Assembly: GCA_031379665.1 (NCBI GenBank)
Contig: JANNFI010000142.1
Span: 1 to 54,955, forward strand
Direction of reading: 5' to 3'
Origin: SZUA-254 sp031379665
GTDB lineage: Bacteria > Bacteroidota > Ignavibacteria > UBA10030 > SZUA-254
Length of the DNA stretch: 54,955 nt
Numbering within the stretch: the first letter of the stretch is position 1; every line of letters begins with the position of its first letter. Positions 1-8,616 of this stretch are shown piece after piece. The notes under the pieces were generated by a model. The model was not told where the DNA came from and did no database searches. It saw nothing but the letters and a program-made list of their open reading frames with translations. The position numbers were made by a program, and so were the translations under genes.

Positions 1-68
1 CCACCGTCATTCACCGGGGAGGGGCTCTCGCGGGGATCGCATTCACTCCCGGGCGAATGGCCGGCTGT

Positions 69-146
69 TGGTGGGCCCTGCAGGACTTGAACCTGCGACC
101 CGCTGATTATGAGTCAGCTGCTCTAACCAGGCTGAGCTAAGGGCCC
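69..146 (-). tRNA. tRNA with CAU anticodon (Met or lysidine-modified Ile2)
   Basis: The minus strand folds as a complete cloverleaf: a 7-bp acceptor stem starting GGGCCC, a D arm GCTCAGCCTGGTTAGAGC, an anticodon stem GCTGA/TCAGC around loop CTCATAA (anticodon CAT), a T arm with GGTTCAAGTCC, discriminator A, and an encoded CCA at 69-71. CAT may be elongator Met or the Ile2 species whose C34 becomes lysidine. The acceptor and T-arm bases look somewhat like Ile2, but this cannot be settled here. Confidence 0.95.
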
Positions 147-255
147 GAAATCCACGTTAATTTACAAGAAATGTAGGGTGATTCCAATTTACCCGTCAAA
201 ATCAGGCCGATCGGCAAAATCCAACCAGGAAATCCCCCAAACTGGGCGATTTACA

Positions 256-284
256 TTGACTTCGTACGGCCTTTTCCCTATATT
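256..284 (+). promoter_or_regulatory. Promoter of the zinc-ribbon/rpsU operon
   Basis: TTGACT at 256-261 and TATATT at 279-284 are separated by exactly 17 bp. The expected start point is near 291, giving a leader of about 117 nt before the first gene. It is the closest -35 match to consensus in the left part of the window. Confidence 0.75.
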
Positions 285-294
285 GATATATCCA

Positions 295-368
295 TGAGAT
301 GTTGCTACCACCCTTCGACCAACACCGGTCTTCTGTGGCCTGATCGATCAGATCAGTTCGGCATCTCA
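295..368 (+). promoter_or_regulatory. Structured 5' leader of the zinc-ribbon/rpsU operon
   Basis: TGAGATG at 295-301, within a few bases of the predicted mRNA 5' end, can pair with CATCTCA at 362-368 and so close most of the leader. Inside it is the self-complementary CTGATCGATCAG (340-351). Leaders of ribosomal-protein operons often carry the site for feedback by the product, so this could be a bS21 control element, but no known leader motif was recognised. Confidence 0.35.
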
Positions 369-407
369 CGCTCGTTCATTCATCGGGCACATTCTTAAGG
401 GAGACGC

Positions 408-812
408 ATGGCCAGAACGAAATACTCGATGTATTTTTGTGTCTACTGCAACAAGGACACGAGAATGGAGATGATGAATGAGGCGCACGGATCGGCGGAC
501 AAATTGTGGCTCCGCTGCTCGCGCTGCCACCATATGTCGATGATGGAAACGCCCGACAAGGCGGCGGGTGCGAAAGGAAAGGTCGACGCGAACACGGCGA
601 CGCCCTACAATCCCCGCGGGAGCTTCGAAATCGGGCAGTCGATCTTCCACGCCGAGTGGGACGACGTCGGCAGGGTCGTCAGCAAGATGAAGACCTCCGA
701 CGGCGCACACGCCATCGTCGTATCTTTTGAAAAACAGGGTCAGCGAAGGCTGATCGAAAAACTGAAAGCGGAAATTGAAGAAGCAAAAGGCATCCATCAA
801 GTCTTATCGTAA
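408..812 (+). CDS. Zinc-ribbon protein with a CarD/SH3-like C-terminal domain
   Basis: This is a 134-residue cytoplasmic protein. The N-terminus has a two-knuckle zinc ribbon: C11-X2-C14 and C37-X2-C40. After a short K/G/A-rich linker, residues 67-112 (start YNPRGSFEIGQSIFHAEW) resemble the small beta-barrel of CarD, TRCF and UvrD C-termini, which binds RNA polymerase. The start is ATG 408, preceded by AAGGGAG. It lies 23 nt before rpsU behind a strong promoter, so it is probably made with ribosomal protein. Similar zinc-ribbon/CarD-like proteins are known only as hypotheticals. A role in transcription or translation control is inference from fold and neighbour. Confidence 0.8.
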   Translation: MARTKYSMYFCVYCNKDTRMEMMNEAHGSADKLWLRCSRCHHMSMMETPDKAAGAKGKVDANTATPYNPRGSFEIGQSIFHAEWDDVGRVVSKMKTSDGAHAIVVSFEKQGQRRLIEKLKAEIEEAKGIHQVLS

Positions 813-835
813 CACTTCGAAGGGAGGTGACTTAA

Positions 836-1030
836 TTGGTCGGTATCATCATTCACGAGAATGAGAACATCGACCGCGCGATTCGGCGCTTCAAGAAGAA
901 ATACGAACGCTCCGGTATTCTGAAAGAAGTCAAGAAACGTGCGTACTTCACCAAACCTTCCGTGAAAAAGCGTCTCAAGAAGATCAAGGCGGTCCGAAGG
1001 CTGCAACGCGATTTAATGGAACAGATGTAA
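836..1030 (+). CDS. rpsU: 30S ribosomal protein bS21
   Basis: This is the 64-residue bS21 of the small ribosomal subunit, which sits next to the 3' end of 16S rRNA. The basic helical pattern is typical: it starts MVGIIIH and contains RRFKKKYERSGILKEVKKR. The start is TTG at 836, not ATG. It is chosen because GGAGGTGA (823-830), a full anti-Shine-Dalgarno complement, lies 5 nt upstream and no in-frame ATG exists nearby. In some Bacteroidota rpsU is the rare gene with a strong Shine-Dalgarno and is autoregulated through it. Here other genes also have such sites, so that regime is only a possibility. Confidence 0.97.
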   Translation: MVGIIIHENENIDRAIRRFKKKYERSGILKEVKKRAYFTKPSVKKRLKKIKAVRRLQRDLMEQM

Positions 1031-1038
1031 CCTCAAGC

Positions 1039-1066
1039 AAAGGGCCGGGAAACCGGCCCTTTGTCG
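1039..1066 (+). terminator. Intrinsic terminator after rpsU, possibly bidirectional
   Basis: A perfect 10-bp stem, AAAGGGCCGG (1039-1048) with CCGGCCCTTT (1053-1062), closes a GAAA tetraloop, followed by GTCGTT. Read from the other side, the same hairpin lies just past the stop of the minus-strand gene ending at 1091, so it could end both converging transcripts. Confidence 0.85.
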
Positions 1067-1090
1067 TTATCAACCCTCCCACCGATCCCC

Positions 1091-3661
1091 TCAGCTTTTC
1101 TTCCGCAGCAGCTTCCTGAATTTTTCATCCCTGATCAGCCCGACGGCCACCAGGAGGAGGACGATCGACCAGCCGGCAGTGGTCACCGTCGAGCCGATCC
1201 TGAACGATTCCGGATCGAATGTGAATTTCACCTCGTGCTCCCCCGCCGGCACCACCACCGACCTGAGCACGGCGTTGGTACGGTAGATTTTCGTCTCGAC
1301 GCCGTCGACCGTCGCGCCCCACCCGGCCGGATAGTACACTTCGCTCAGAACCATCAGCGCGGGTTGGGAGGTGTATGCTTTCAGGATGATGGTGTGGGCC
1401 CCGTACGAGGTGAGCCGCACCCACGACGAGGCCGGCCGGCCGACTCCGGGCGGCACAGGCTCGTTCAGGATCGCCAGTTCTTTCGGATTCCACTCCGACG
1501 AATTCATCGTCGCGTACATCTCGGTCTTCGACGCGGCCGTAAACGCGCTGTCGACAAACCAGGCCCGCGGGAGCGCCTTCGTATAATAATAGACGAGGAG
1601 TTTTTTCACGGGGTCGTAATTCGTCTGCTGGAATCGGTCGGGCGGGAGAGGTCCCGGCGAGATGACGTACTTCGCGTTCATCATCGCGACGACGTTCATG
1701 TTCAGCGGCATCGACGGATCGACCTGCTTCATCAGCGCAGAGTCGAACATCTCCTGGTAGATCTTCAGCTTGGCAGGGCTGTACCCGGTGACGGACTGGA
1801 CCGCGTGGTTCATCATCGTGTTGTCGCGGAACAGGTTCTGCTCGAGCGCCAGGACCCGGTAGGTCGTCGTGTCCCGCTTGAAATATTGCATCGTCGCGTC
1901 GGGCTCGAGGCTCGCCTGGAGGTCCGTCTTTGGCCTTGGATGGATGAACTGCCGATCGATCACGGCAAGGTCGATGACGAGCAGCGTCACGACTCCGGCG
2001 CACATCGTCGTCGCCGCGATTTTCCGGCGGAGGTACGCGACGATCAGCCCGAGCAACAGGACAGCGATTCCCGAGACCTTCAGGAGGTCCCTCCAGAGGA
2101 GTTCGAAACGGATTTCGCGCACGACCGGCAGCTGCTGGGCGTTGAACGGATCGCCGTCGCGGGTGAAGGCTGTCGGCGGGAAGAGCTCGAAGAGGAATTG
2201 CTTCCCGACGTACGCCAGGACGAACACGCCGGCCGCGACATAGATCCAGCGGAGGATCGTTTTATCGGGCGCACCGCCCGCAGCTGCGGCGTGCCCAGCG
2301 CCGCCGTGTCCCTTCTGCCCCGCCTCGAGGACCCACGAAAGGCCATAGACGCCGAGCAGCCCTACCGTGAGCGGGATTAGGAACAGTATGAGCGACGGCG
2401 CCCTGAACTTGTTGAAAAACGGGAAGTAGTAGTAGAACAGGTCGAAGAGGACGGGCAGGAATCGTCCGAACGAGAGTAATGCGACGACGACGGAAAATCC
2501 CGCGAGGAACCAGGTCATCCTGTTGCGGCGGTATATCAGGGCCAGGAGCGCCAGGATGACCGGCACGATGCCGATGTATGGGGGGTTGTCGGTCGAGGGC
2601 ATCCAACCCCAGTAGCCGGGGAAATTCGGTATGGCCTGTCCTTTCCACTCGAGCCCCACCTGCGCCCCGAAACCGAACCACGACGGGACGATGTAGGTGA
2701 TCAGTTCGTACGGGTGGAGCGACCAGTTGGTGGCCCATTCGTAGCTCGCCCCACCGGTCGCACCCTCCCCTCCCCCGCCCCGCACCGAATATTCCGCGTA
2801 CTCTTTTGTCGGCAGCATCTCGTACGCGTAGATCGAGAGCCCGAGGACGACCGCCGCCGCGATGAGAACGCCCGCGACGGCGTACTTCGCCGGTTCCTTG
2901 CGGATGTCGGCGATGACCTCGTAGAGGAAATAACAGGCGACCAGCAGCATCCCGTAGAAGGCGATCTGCGGATGACGGTTCAGGAACATCGTCCCGATGG
3001 TCGCCGCGAGCAGGCCGAAGGTCAACAGGTCTTTTTTCTGCATCAGCCGGTGCGAGAGGAGGAACAATAACGGAATGTAGCTGAACACCGCGAGCTTCGA
3101 CCAGTGGAACGACTCGCCGAGCCCGATCGCGTACGGGTTGAGCATGAAAACGCACCCCGCCAGCAGCGCCCCCAGGTGGGGGAGCTTCAGCGACCGGGCG
3201 AGCATATAGGTAAAGAGGCCGCCGAGGAAGACGTGGAGGAGGAAGTAGTGGACTTCTCCGGAGCCGAATAGGAGGCTGGCGATCGACAACCCCCACCGTT
3301 CCAATCCGATACCCCCGGTGAGTGGAAGTTCCAGCCAGTTGTAGTCCTCAGGAAATAGGAGCGTCGATGCCACAGGCATCCCACCGTATGGGTATGGAAT
3401 CCATAACGGTTTGACGCCATCGCTTTGCTCAATGTGTTCAATCGCGTTCAGCCACTGATAGGTGGCGGTGTAATCCCCGCCGCTCCCCGCGAGGTCCAAA
3501 TCAGAGTAGATCACCGGCCAGAAGAGGACGTAGACGACGAGGAGCATCACCCCGGCGCAGACCAGGTCTTTCTTCAGGGAAGGGAGACTTTCGAACCAGC
3601 CCCGGCCCTGGTGTGACGTTCCGGAATCGTGCGATTTATTGTGGACTTTTTTCTCGGTCAT
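1091..3661 (-). CDS. YfhO-family polytopic membrane protein
   Basis: This is an 856-residue integral membrane protein of the YfhO family (PF09586), whose relatives act in glycosylation of cell-wall or lipid-linked polymers. A basic cytoplasmic start (residues 1-32) leads into about a dozen hydrophobic segments (about 33-560). A long extracytoplasmic part follows, ending in the family's beta-rich tail with EVYYPAGWGATVDG near residue 790, then a last TM segment and a basic end. The ATG overlaps the GT9 stop by 4 nt, so the two are translationally coupled. A second YfhO copy lies at 13667-15967 in the same cluster. Membrane glycosyl transfer is inferred from family and context. Confidence 0.88.
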   Translation of the reverse strand: MTEKKVHNKSHDSGTSHQGRGWFESLPSLKKDLVCAGVMLLVVYVLFWPVIYSDLDLAGSGGDYTATYQWLNAIEHIEQSDGVKPLWIPYPYGGMPVASTLLFPEDYNWLELPLTGGIGLERWGLSIASLLFGSGEVHYFLLHVFLGGLFTYMLARSLKLPHLGALLAGCVFMLNPYAIGLGESFHWSKLAVFSYIPLLFLLSHRLMQKKDLLTFGLLAATIGTMFLNRHPQIAFYGMLLVACYFLYEVIADIRKEPAKYAVAGVLIAAAVVLGLSIYAYEMLPTKEYAEYSVRGGGGEGATGGASYEWATNWSLHPYELITYIVPSWFGFGAQVGLEWKGQAIPNFPGYWGWMPSTDNPPYIGIVPVILALLALIYRRNRMTWFLAGFSVVVALLSFGRFLPVLFDLFYYYFPFFNKFRAPSLILFLIPLTVGLLGVYGLSWVLEAGQKGHGGAGHAAAAGGAPDKTILRWIYVAAGVFVLAYVGKQFLFELFPPTAFTRDGDPFNAQQLPVVREIRFELLWRDLLKVSGIAVLLLGLIVAYLRRKIAATTMCAGVVTLLVIDLAVIDRQFIHPRPKTDLQASLEPDATMQYFKRDTTTYRVLALEQNLFRDNTMMNHAVQSVTGYSPAKLKIYQEMFDSALMKQVDPSMPLNMNVVAMMNAKYVISPGPLPPDRFQQTNYDPVKKLLVYYYTKALPRAWFVDSAFTAASKTEMYATMNSSEWNPKELAILNEPVPPGVGRPASSWVRLTSYGAHTIILKAYTSQPALMVLSEVYYPAGWGATVDGVETKIYRTNAVLRSVVVPAGEHEVKFTFDPESFRIGSTVTTAGWSIVLLLVAVGLIRDEKFRKLLRKKS

Positions 3662-4806
3662 TGTGCTTTACGGTTTTTGATGACGTTGTCGACAAGATAC
3701 TCAACTTTCTTCATTACATCGGCGACGTTGATCTCCCCCATCCGCGAGGGCGCTGTTTGCACGATCAGTTCGGGATCGTACGATTGCAGGGCAGGGTCCT
3801 CGATCCATTGAAAGCGGTCATCGTCGGGTGGAAAGTAGATCCGGCCAGGGGCGTATCCAACGATGGCGACCAGCGGCGTTCCGGCATCGACGGCCAGATG
3901 CATCGGCGCGGTGTTGATGGTAATGAAGAGATCAATTCTTTTGAGGAGCCCGTACAGTTCGGGGAGCGTCACGTTGGCGTAGCGGCCCTTTCCACCGGCG
4001 ATCCGGTCCTCCTCGCCGACGATCCGGTCCTTTCGGGCGATCCCGGCAATGATCGGTTCCACGAAAGGGCGATCCGACGCGACGTCGGTAAAGACGACTT
4101 TGGCGCCATGGAATTCGATGAGCCGATTGGCGACCGCGGCGAATTTTTCTTCGTCCCAACAGCGTATCTCACGATCCTGCCTCGAGCTCGTGTGGATGCC
4201 CACGAGGAAATCACCGTCGGCAACTCCCCAGGAGGAGAGCAGGGCGTCGACGCTGGTTTCCACCTGCGCGGGCAGCGTCAATACGGGTATGTCGGTGGAT
4301 GATGTCCAGCCGAACGCCCTGTCTACGAGGTCGACGCACTCGTGGCGCCTGTAAATGGTTTTCACCGTCCGGGTGGCGATCGGGATCCTGATTTGGTGGA
4401 AGCACCCCCTGCCGCCGTAATCGTATCCGAGTCGTATCTTCGCGCCCGTAAGATAGACGAGAAAGTTCGTCCACAGTCCGGTGTTCACGTGGATCGCGAG
4501 ATCGAAGCGCTCGCGCCGCAAACCGATGGCGGCAACGACCTGCGAGAGCCGCTTCCCTTTCCGAACCGGGTGGAACCGGTCGATCATCGGGAGAAGCGGA
4601 AGGATGTTTTCGACCACAGGGAACCCCAGGATATGGATCGCCGCGTGGGGGTACTGTTCCCGGACAGCGCGGTGGACGACCGAGGTCATCACGATGTCGC
4701 CGATGAACGAGAGGTCGGCGATCAGGACTTTTTTCACGCGTCCGGGGTCGACCGGGGGGGAGAGCGCCCCTACCAGCTTCGCGATCAGGCGGAGCAGAAG
4801 GCTCAA
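3658..4806 (-). CDS. Glycosyltransferase family 9 (heptosyltransferase-like)
   Basis: This 382-residue cytoplasmic, membrane-associated GT-B enzyme resembles the ADP-heptose:LPS heptosyltransferases (GT9). The N-terminal Rossmann half starts at about residue 24 with KVLIADLSFIGDIVMTS. The C-terminal half holds VGIHTSSRQDREIRCW and the donor-site region TINTAPMHLAVDAGTPLVAI. The start is TTG (4804-4806), overlapping the previous stop as TTGA, with GGAGGG just upstream. It is coupled to the methyltransferase before it and the YfhO gene after it. Donor and acceptor cannot be told; a role in outer-surface glycan assembly is inferred. Confidence 0.88.
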   Translation of the reverse strand: MSLLLRLIAKLVGALSPPVDPGRVKKVLIADLSFIGDIVMTSVVHRAVREQYPHAAIHILGFPVVENILPLLPMIDRFHPVRKGKRLSQVVAAIGLRRERFDLAIHVNTGLWTNFLVYLTGAKIRLGYDYGGRGCFHQIRIPIATRTVKTIYRRHECVDLVDRAFGWTSSTDIPVLTLPAQVETSVDALLSSWGVADGDFLVGIHTSSRQDREIRCWDEEKFAAVANRLIEFHGAKVVFTDVASDRPFVEPIIAGIARKDRIVGEEDRIAGGKGRYANVTLPELYGLLKRIDLFITINTAPMHLAVDAGTPLVAIVGYAPGRIYFPPDDDRFQWIEDPALQSYDPELIVQTAPSRMGEINVADVMKKVEYLVDNVIKNRKAQ

Positions 4807-5759
4807 CCGCCCTCCAGCCCGCCCGTCCGGGGGGAAAGAACCGATTCGATCCGGCCGACGGAGCCGGTTTCGAGATCAAGGACCGGGAGGTGCCGGATGG
4901 CTTCGAGGCGTTCCGCTCCCGCGAGGAACGTGTGTTCACCGCGGAGCCCCCTGGAGTCGCGGAACCGGGATTGCACATACCCCTGCGACACGGAAACCGG
5001 TTTCACGATGTCGGAGAATTCCTTCCGCACGAAGAACGCGTCGTTCCCAGCACTGTTCGAGCCGATGAACGCGTAACCTTTTTCCGCGGCGAGCCGGCAG
5101 AGGGCCGGCAACGACGCGCCCCAGTAGAGAAGGGAGTGATGGGCCCGCTCCCGGTTGAAATGGCGTTCGTACGGAACCACGATCGGTCGGGTATTCCCGA
5201 AGACGCTGTTGTATTCACAGATGACAATCCTGGGATTGATGGAATCGATCGCCTTCCATACCCAGTAATCGTTCCCGTCGATGTCGATGCTCAACAGGCC
5301 GATGTCCCCGATGAACCCCGAGCCCGCGAGCAGACCGTTGATGTTTTCAGCGGTGACCATCGCCTGAACGGCGGTGAGTTCGTGGTAGACGGACAGGCGG
5401 TGTGACCTGATCGCTTCGATGTTACCGGCGCCGCTGTCGATGACCATTCCGCGCCAGTCGTCGTGTTCCAGCAGAAATCGCGTGTTCGATTCGAGATAAT
5501 TTTCAACGCCGAATTCGACGAAGGCGGGAACGGGGATTGGGATGCGTCCGATAAGGTGCTGGATGATTCCATCCTGGCCGAATTGCGAGAATACTTTGAA
5601 CTCGGCCTCCCGGATGGATTCGGGCGCCGGGCGCAGGGAACGCGACTCCAGCAGGAGCCTTGCGAGCAGGATCGCGTTCGCGTCGGCCTGTTCCGAAGGG
5701 TGGTTGAACCGGTATTGAAACTTCCGCATCGCCCTGCGAAAGCCGTGGAAAAAACTCAT
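4803..5759 (-). CDS. FkbM-like SAM-dependent methyltransferase
   Basis: The product is a 318-residue soluble protein with a Rossmann-type methyltransferase core: FVEFGVENYLESNTRFLL (glycine-rich loop region) and LLSIDIDGNDYWVW in place of the FkbM signature VKMDIEGxE. Such proteins are common in polysaccharide clusters and are thought to O-methylate sugars. The start was set at ATG 5757-5759 (MSFFHG). The frame stays open further upstream to 5969, but that stretch runs through a terminator hairpin and into the neighbouring gene. It lies directly ahead of the GT9 gene (4-nt overlap) and probably has its own transcription start, because the terminator at 5810-5847 precedes it. Confidence 0.78.
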   Translation of the reverse strand: MSFFHGFRRAMRKFQYRFNHPSEQADANAILLARLLLESRSLRPAPESIREAEFKVFSQFGQDGIIQHLIGRIPIPVPAFVEFGVENYLESNTRFLLEHDDWRGMVIDSGAGNIEAIRSHRLSVYHELTAVQAMVTAENINGLLAGSGFIGDIGLLSIDIDGNDYWVWKAIDSINPRIVICEYNSVFGNTRPIVVPYERHFNRERAHHSLLYWGASLPALCRLAAEKGYAFIGSNSAGNDAFFVRKEFSDIVKPVSVSQGYVQSRFRDSRGLRGEHTFLAGAERLEAIRHLPVLDLETGSVGRIESVLSPRTGGLEGG

Positions 5760-5809
5760 ACGTCCGCGCTCGTTATCGTTGAGAATGCCAAATGTAATCA
5801 ATCCGGGGT

Positions 5810-5847
5810 ACAAAATAAAATGCCCGCCCGGGAGGTTCCGGGCGGGC
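5810..5847 (-). terminator. Intrinsic terminator after the propeller gene
   Basis: On the minus strand a perfect 10-bp GC stem (GCCCGCCCGG / CCGGGCGGGC, 6-nt loop) is followed by ATTTTATTTTG. It ends the transcript of the gene at 5876-8500. Confidence 0.9.
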
Positions 5848-5875
5848 GCTCTGCGGGTGGGGGGGCCGCGCGGGA

Positions 5876-8500
5876 CTATTTCATCATCATTATTTTTTTC
5901 GTCGCTGTGAATGCCCCCGACGTCATCCGACAGAAATAGATCCCGCTCGGCCGGCCTGCCGCGTGCCACACCACGTCGTACGACCCGGCGGAATGGTATC
6001 CGCGGGAGAGGATTTCCAGCTCCTCGCCGAGGACGGAGTAAACGGCGAGCGTGACGTCGCCGCCGACCGGAACATCGAACCGTATCGTGGTGGACGGATT
6101 GAACGGGTTCGGGTAATTTCCGACCAGGCTGAAGTCCTTTGGGATACCCGACTCGATGATGTCCGTCACGACCCCGGGGGGAGGTGGGGGCAGTTCCGAC
6201 GTCATCGTAATGATGATTCTGTTCCCCGAAGCCGCGGCGGTCCCGGGATCGAGAATCAGTTTGCCGTCCTGTGCCACCTTAATCCAGTAACCGACCCCCG
6301 GCGCCAGGACGGCGACCGCGCTGTAGGTGCCGTTGAACCTCCAGAAATGCGAAGTGTTGATCCCCGGTGGGATGCTCCCCACCAACTGGACTGAGAGCGG
6401 TTCGACGAGCGAGCCGATGAGGTTCCAGCCCGCGGTGACGTCGAGGGTTTCTGAGACGACGGGGATTCCGGCGAGCACCACCTCGGTCGTCGATGAAGAT
6501 TTGAGCCAGTACCCACGTCCCGTATTCATCGTGTCGGTGTGGAGATATTGGTCAGTGTAGTAGATCGCGTCCGAGAGATGCGTGGGGAAGAGCGCTCCGA
6601 CGCTCATATCGGGCGCCAGCGTGGGCGATGAAATGAGATTCCATCCCTGCGAGAGGCGGACGGTGTTCGGATTTTCGCGGACGGTCATCAGGAATGTCCC
6701 GCTGCTCCCGCCAACGACGCCGACCAATGAATCACCTGACGCGGTAAACTGTACGGCGTAGAGCGCCGCCGAGACGCCGCTCGATTCCAGCTGCCAGGTG
6801 GCCCCGCCGTCGTCCGTGGAGAGGATCAGGCCGTTCGACCCGACGACCCACCCCCGTACGGGATCGACGAACCAGACGCCCCGGAGGTCGTTCACGATTC
6901 CGGTCGTCACGAGCGACCAGGTTTCACCACCGTCGGTTGTGCGGATGAGCGCGCCGTTGTCGCCCACCGCCCATCCGTTGAGGTGGTCGGGAAAATGGAT
7001 CGACCGAAGCGTCGACGTCGTGGGGGTCGGTTTGACCGACCAGCCGGCGCCGCCGTTGGTCGTTTTGACGACGGTCCCCGAATTCCCGGCCGCCCATCCC
7101 GCCGACGGACTGAGCATCGTCAGCGCGTGCAGGTCCGACGATGTGCCGCTCGACTGCAGTCCCCAGGACGATCCCGCGTTGGTGGAGTGCAACACAACCC
7201 CCAGCTGACCGACGATCCAGGCATGGTCGGCCCCCGCGAACCTCACCGCGTTCAGGTCGTTCAGAATCGCCGTCGAGATCGGCGTCCATACATCCCCGCC
7301 GTCGATTGTCCGGATAATCAGCCCGTTCGCACCCACGGCGAGCCCCCGGCTCCGGTCGGCGAAGTCGATCGATGGAATACGGGCTGCTGTTCCGGTCGGC
7401 TGGTCGACCCAGCTTGCCCCGCCGTCCGTCGTCTTGTTGATCCTTCCGTCCCACCCCGCGACCCATCCCGTGTCACGCTGAATCATCTCGACGGCCAGGA
7501 TGTCCGGCAACGGAGGCTGCTCCAGGCCCATCCATATCGATCCTCCGTCCACCGTTTTTCGCAGGGTACCGTATGCCCCCACGAACATTCCGTAATCCGC
7601 GGTGAGAAAATCGATCGCGATCACATCGTTCGAGGTGCCGCTGGATTGTAGAATCCAGGTCGTCCCCCCGTTCGTCGTCTTCAGCACCGTCCCGCCCCAC
7701 CCGATCGCCCATGCCAGGTTGGCGTCGATCACCGCCATCCTGAATAGCATGATCGAGGTACCGCTGCTTTGCGGCGTCCACGTCGCTCCGCCGTTTGTGG
7801 TCCGCAGGATGGTGCCGATGTCGCCGCTGATCCAACCTGTGTCCGGGTTGATAAAACGAACCCAATCCAACTCGTTTGTTGTCGGGCTGGCTTGCGCGAC
7901 CCAGTTCGATCCAGAATTGGTGGTCTTGAAGATCGATCCATTCTCTCCGACCATCCACCCGGTATCCGGATTGAGGAAGTACAACCACTTCATCCTGTTG
8001 GCGGGACTAAACGTTTGATCGGCCCAGGTTGCCCCTCCGTTGGTAGTCTTCATCAGGAGAGCGGGCTCGAACCCCCACCGACCGCCGACCACCCAACCGG
8101 TGTCCTGGTTGACGAAGAAGACTGACATAAGGGTGTTGCTTGATCCAACATACTGCTCGATCCACGACGACCCGCCGTCGGTTGTCTTATAGATTATTCC
8201 GTTCCAGGCCGCCATCCAGCCGGTCAGGGTGTCGATGAAATGGAGCATCTGAATCCGTTCGGTATTGCCCAGGATGTTTTCCTGGACAGACCACCTCGCG
8301 CCGCCGTCCGTCGTCTTGATGAACGTGGAGTAATCCGCCGATCCGATGGCCCGGTTCTCGTCGATGATCTTGATGTCCGTGATCATTACATCGGGGGGCG
8401 GACCGCCCTGGCTGTTCGGCGGGTACCAGGATGACTGTGCGGATCCTCCCTGAACGATGATTACAAGGAGGATGAGGAATGTGAGCATCCATGTTGTCAT
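5876..8500 (-). CDS. Secreted YCF48/BNR-like beta-propeller protein with T9SS sorting domain
   Basis: This 874-residue exported protein begins with a signal peptide (residues 1-21, core LTFLILLVIIV). Residues about 50-580 hold 13 tandem repeats of about 40 residues, each with a core like KTTDGGxSW, the Asp-box/YCF48 propeller pattern. Next come two 'GWNLI...GYWLK' modules (about 615-760) and a type A T9SS sorting domain starting GNYPNPFNPSTTIRF and ending TKKIMMMK. Sorting domains of this kind send proteins across the outer membrane, where they are cut and anchored or released. The ATG has a strong GGAGG 7 nt upstream. It has its own terminator and breaks the run of glycan genes. Its ligand is unknown. 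Confidence 0.85.
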   Translation of the reverse strand: MTTWMLTFLILLVIIVQGGSAQSSWYPPNSQGGPPPDVMITDIKIIDENRAIGSADYSTFIKTTDGGARWSVQENILGNTERIQMLHFIDTLTGWMAAWNGIIYKTTDGGSSWIEQYVGSSNTLMSVFFVNQDTGWVVGGRWGFEPALLMKTTNGGATWADQTFSPANRMKWLYFLNPDTGWMVGENGSIFKTTNSGSNWVAQASPTTNELDWVRFINPDTGWISGDIGTILRTTNGGATWTPQSSGTSIMLFRMAVIDANLAWAIGWGGTVLKTTNGGTTWILQSSGTSNDVIAIDFLTADYGMFVGAYGTLRKTVDGGSIWMGLEQPPLPDILAVEMIQRDTGWVAGWDGRINKTTDGGASWVDQPTGTAARIPSIDFADRSRGLAVGANGLIIRTIDGGDVWTPISTAILNDLNAVRFAGADHAWIVGQLGVVLHSTNAGSSWGLQSSGTSSDLHALTMLSPSAGWAAGNSGTVVKTTNGGAGWSVKPTPTTSTLRSIHFPDHLNGWAVGDNGALIRTTDGGETWSLVTTGIVNDLRGVWFVDPVRGWVVGSNGLILSTDDGGATWQLESSGVSAALYAVQFTASGDSLVGVVGGSSGTFLMTVRENPNTVRLSQGWNLISSPTLAPDMSVGALFPTHLSDAIYYTDQYLHTDTMNTGRGYWLKSSSTTEVVLAGIPVVSETLDVTAGWNLIGSLVEPLSVQLVGSIPPGINTSHFWRFNGTYSAVAVLAPGVGYWIKVAQDGKLILDPGTAAASGNRIIITMTSELPPPPPGVVTDIIESGIPKDFSLVGNYPNPFNPSTTIRFDVPVGGDVTLAVYSVLGEELEILSRGYHSAGSYDVVWHAAGRPSGIYFCRMTSGAFTATKKIMMMK

Positions 8501-8616
8501 AACTGCGCCTCCATCGGATTTTCGGAGTGGATTGGGGTCGAATGTTGACCCCTGGAAATGCCCTGAGCCGTGCGACTGCAGGGATCTAAAGAGACGGGAT
8601 GGTAATGATTGCGAAC
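8501..8616 (-). other. Intergenic spacer upstream of the propeller gene
   Basis: The 116-nt gap holds a short inverted repeat, GGGGTC (8534-8539) / GACCCC (8547-8552), without a T tract, and the GGAGG ribosome site of the next gene. No clear promoter was found, so the propeller gene may be read from the glycan operon upstream. Confidence 0.4.

Noticed and set aside
1061..2380. A 439-codon plus-strand open frame
   Set aside because: It is antisense to a YfhO gene, begins inside the rpsU terminator and has no recognisable pattern.
5760..5969. An N-terminal extension of the FkbM-like protein
   Set aside because: It would cross a strong terminator and overlap the next gene's C-terminus; the ATG at 5759 fits the family.
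8534..8552. Terminator at GGGGTC/GACCCC
   Set aside because: The stem is only 6 bp with no U tract, so it was left as a feature of the spacer only.
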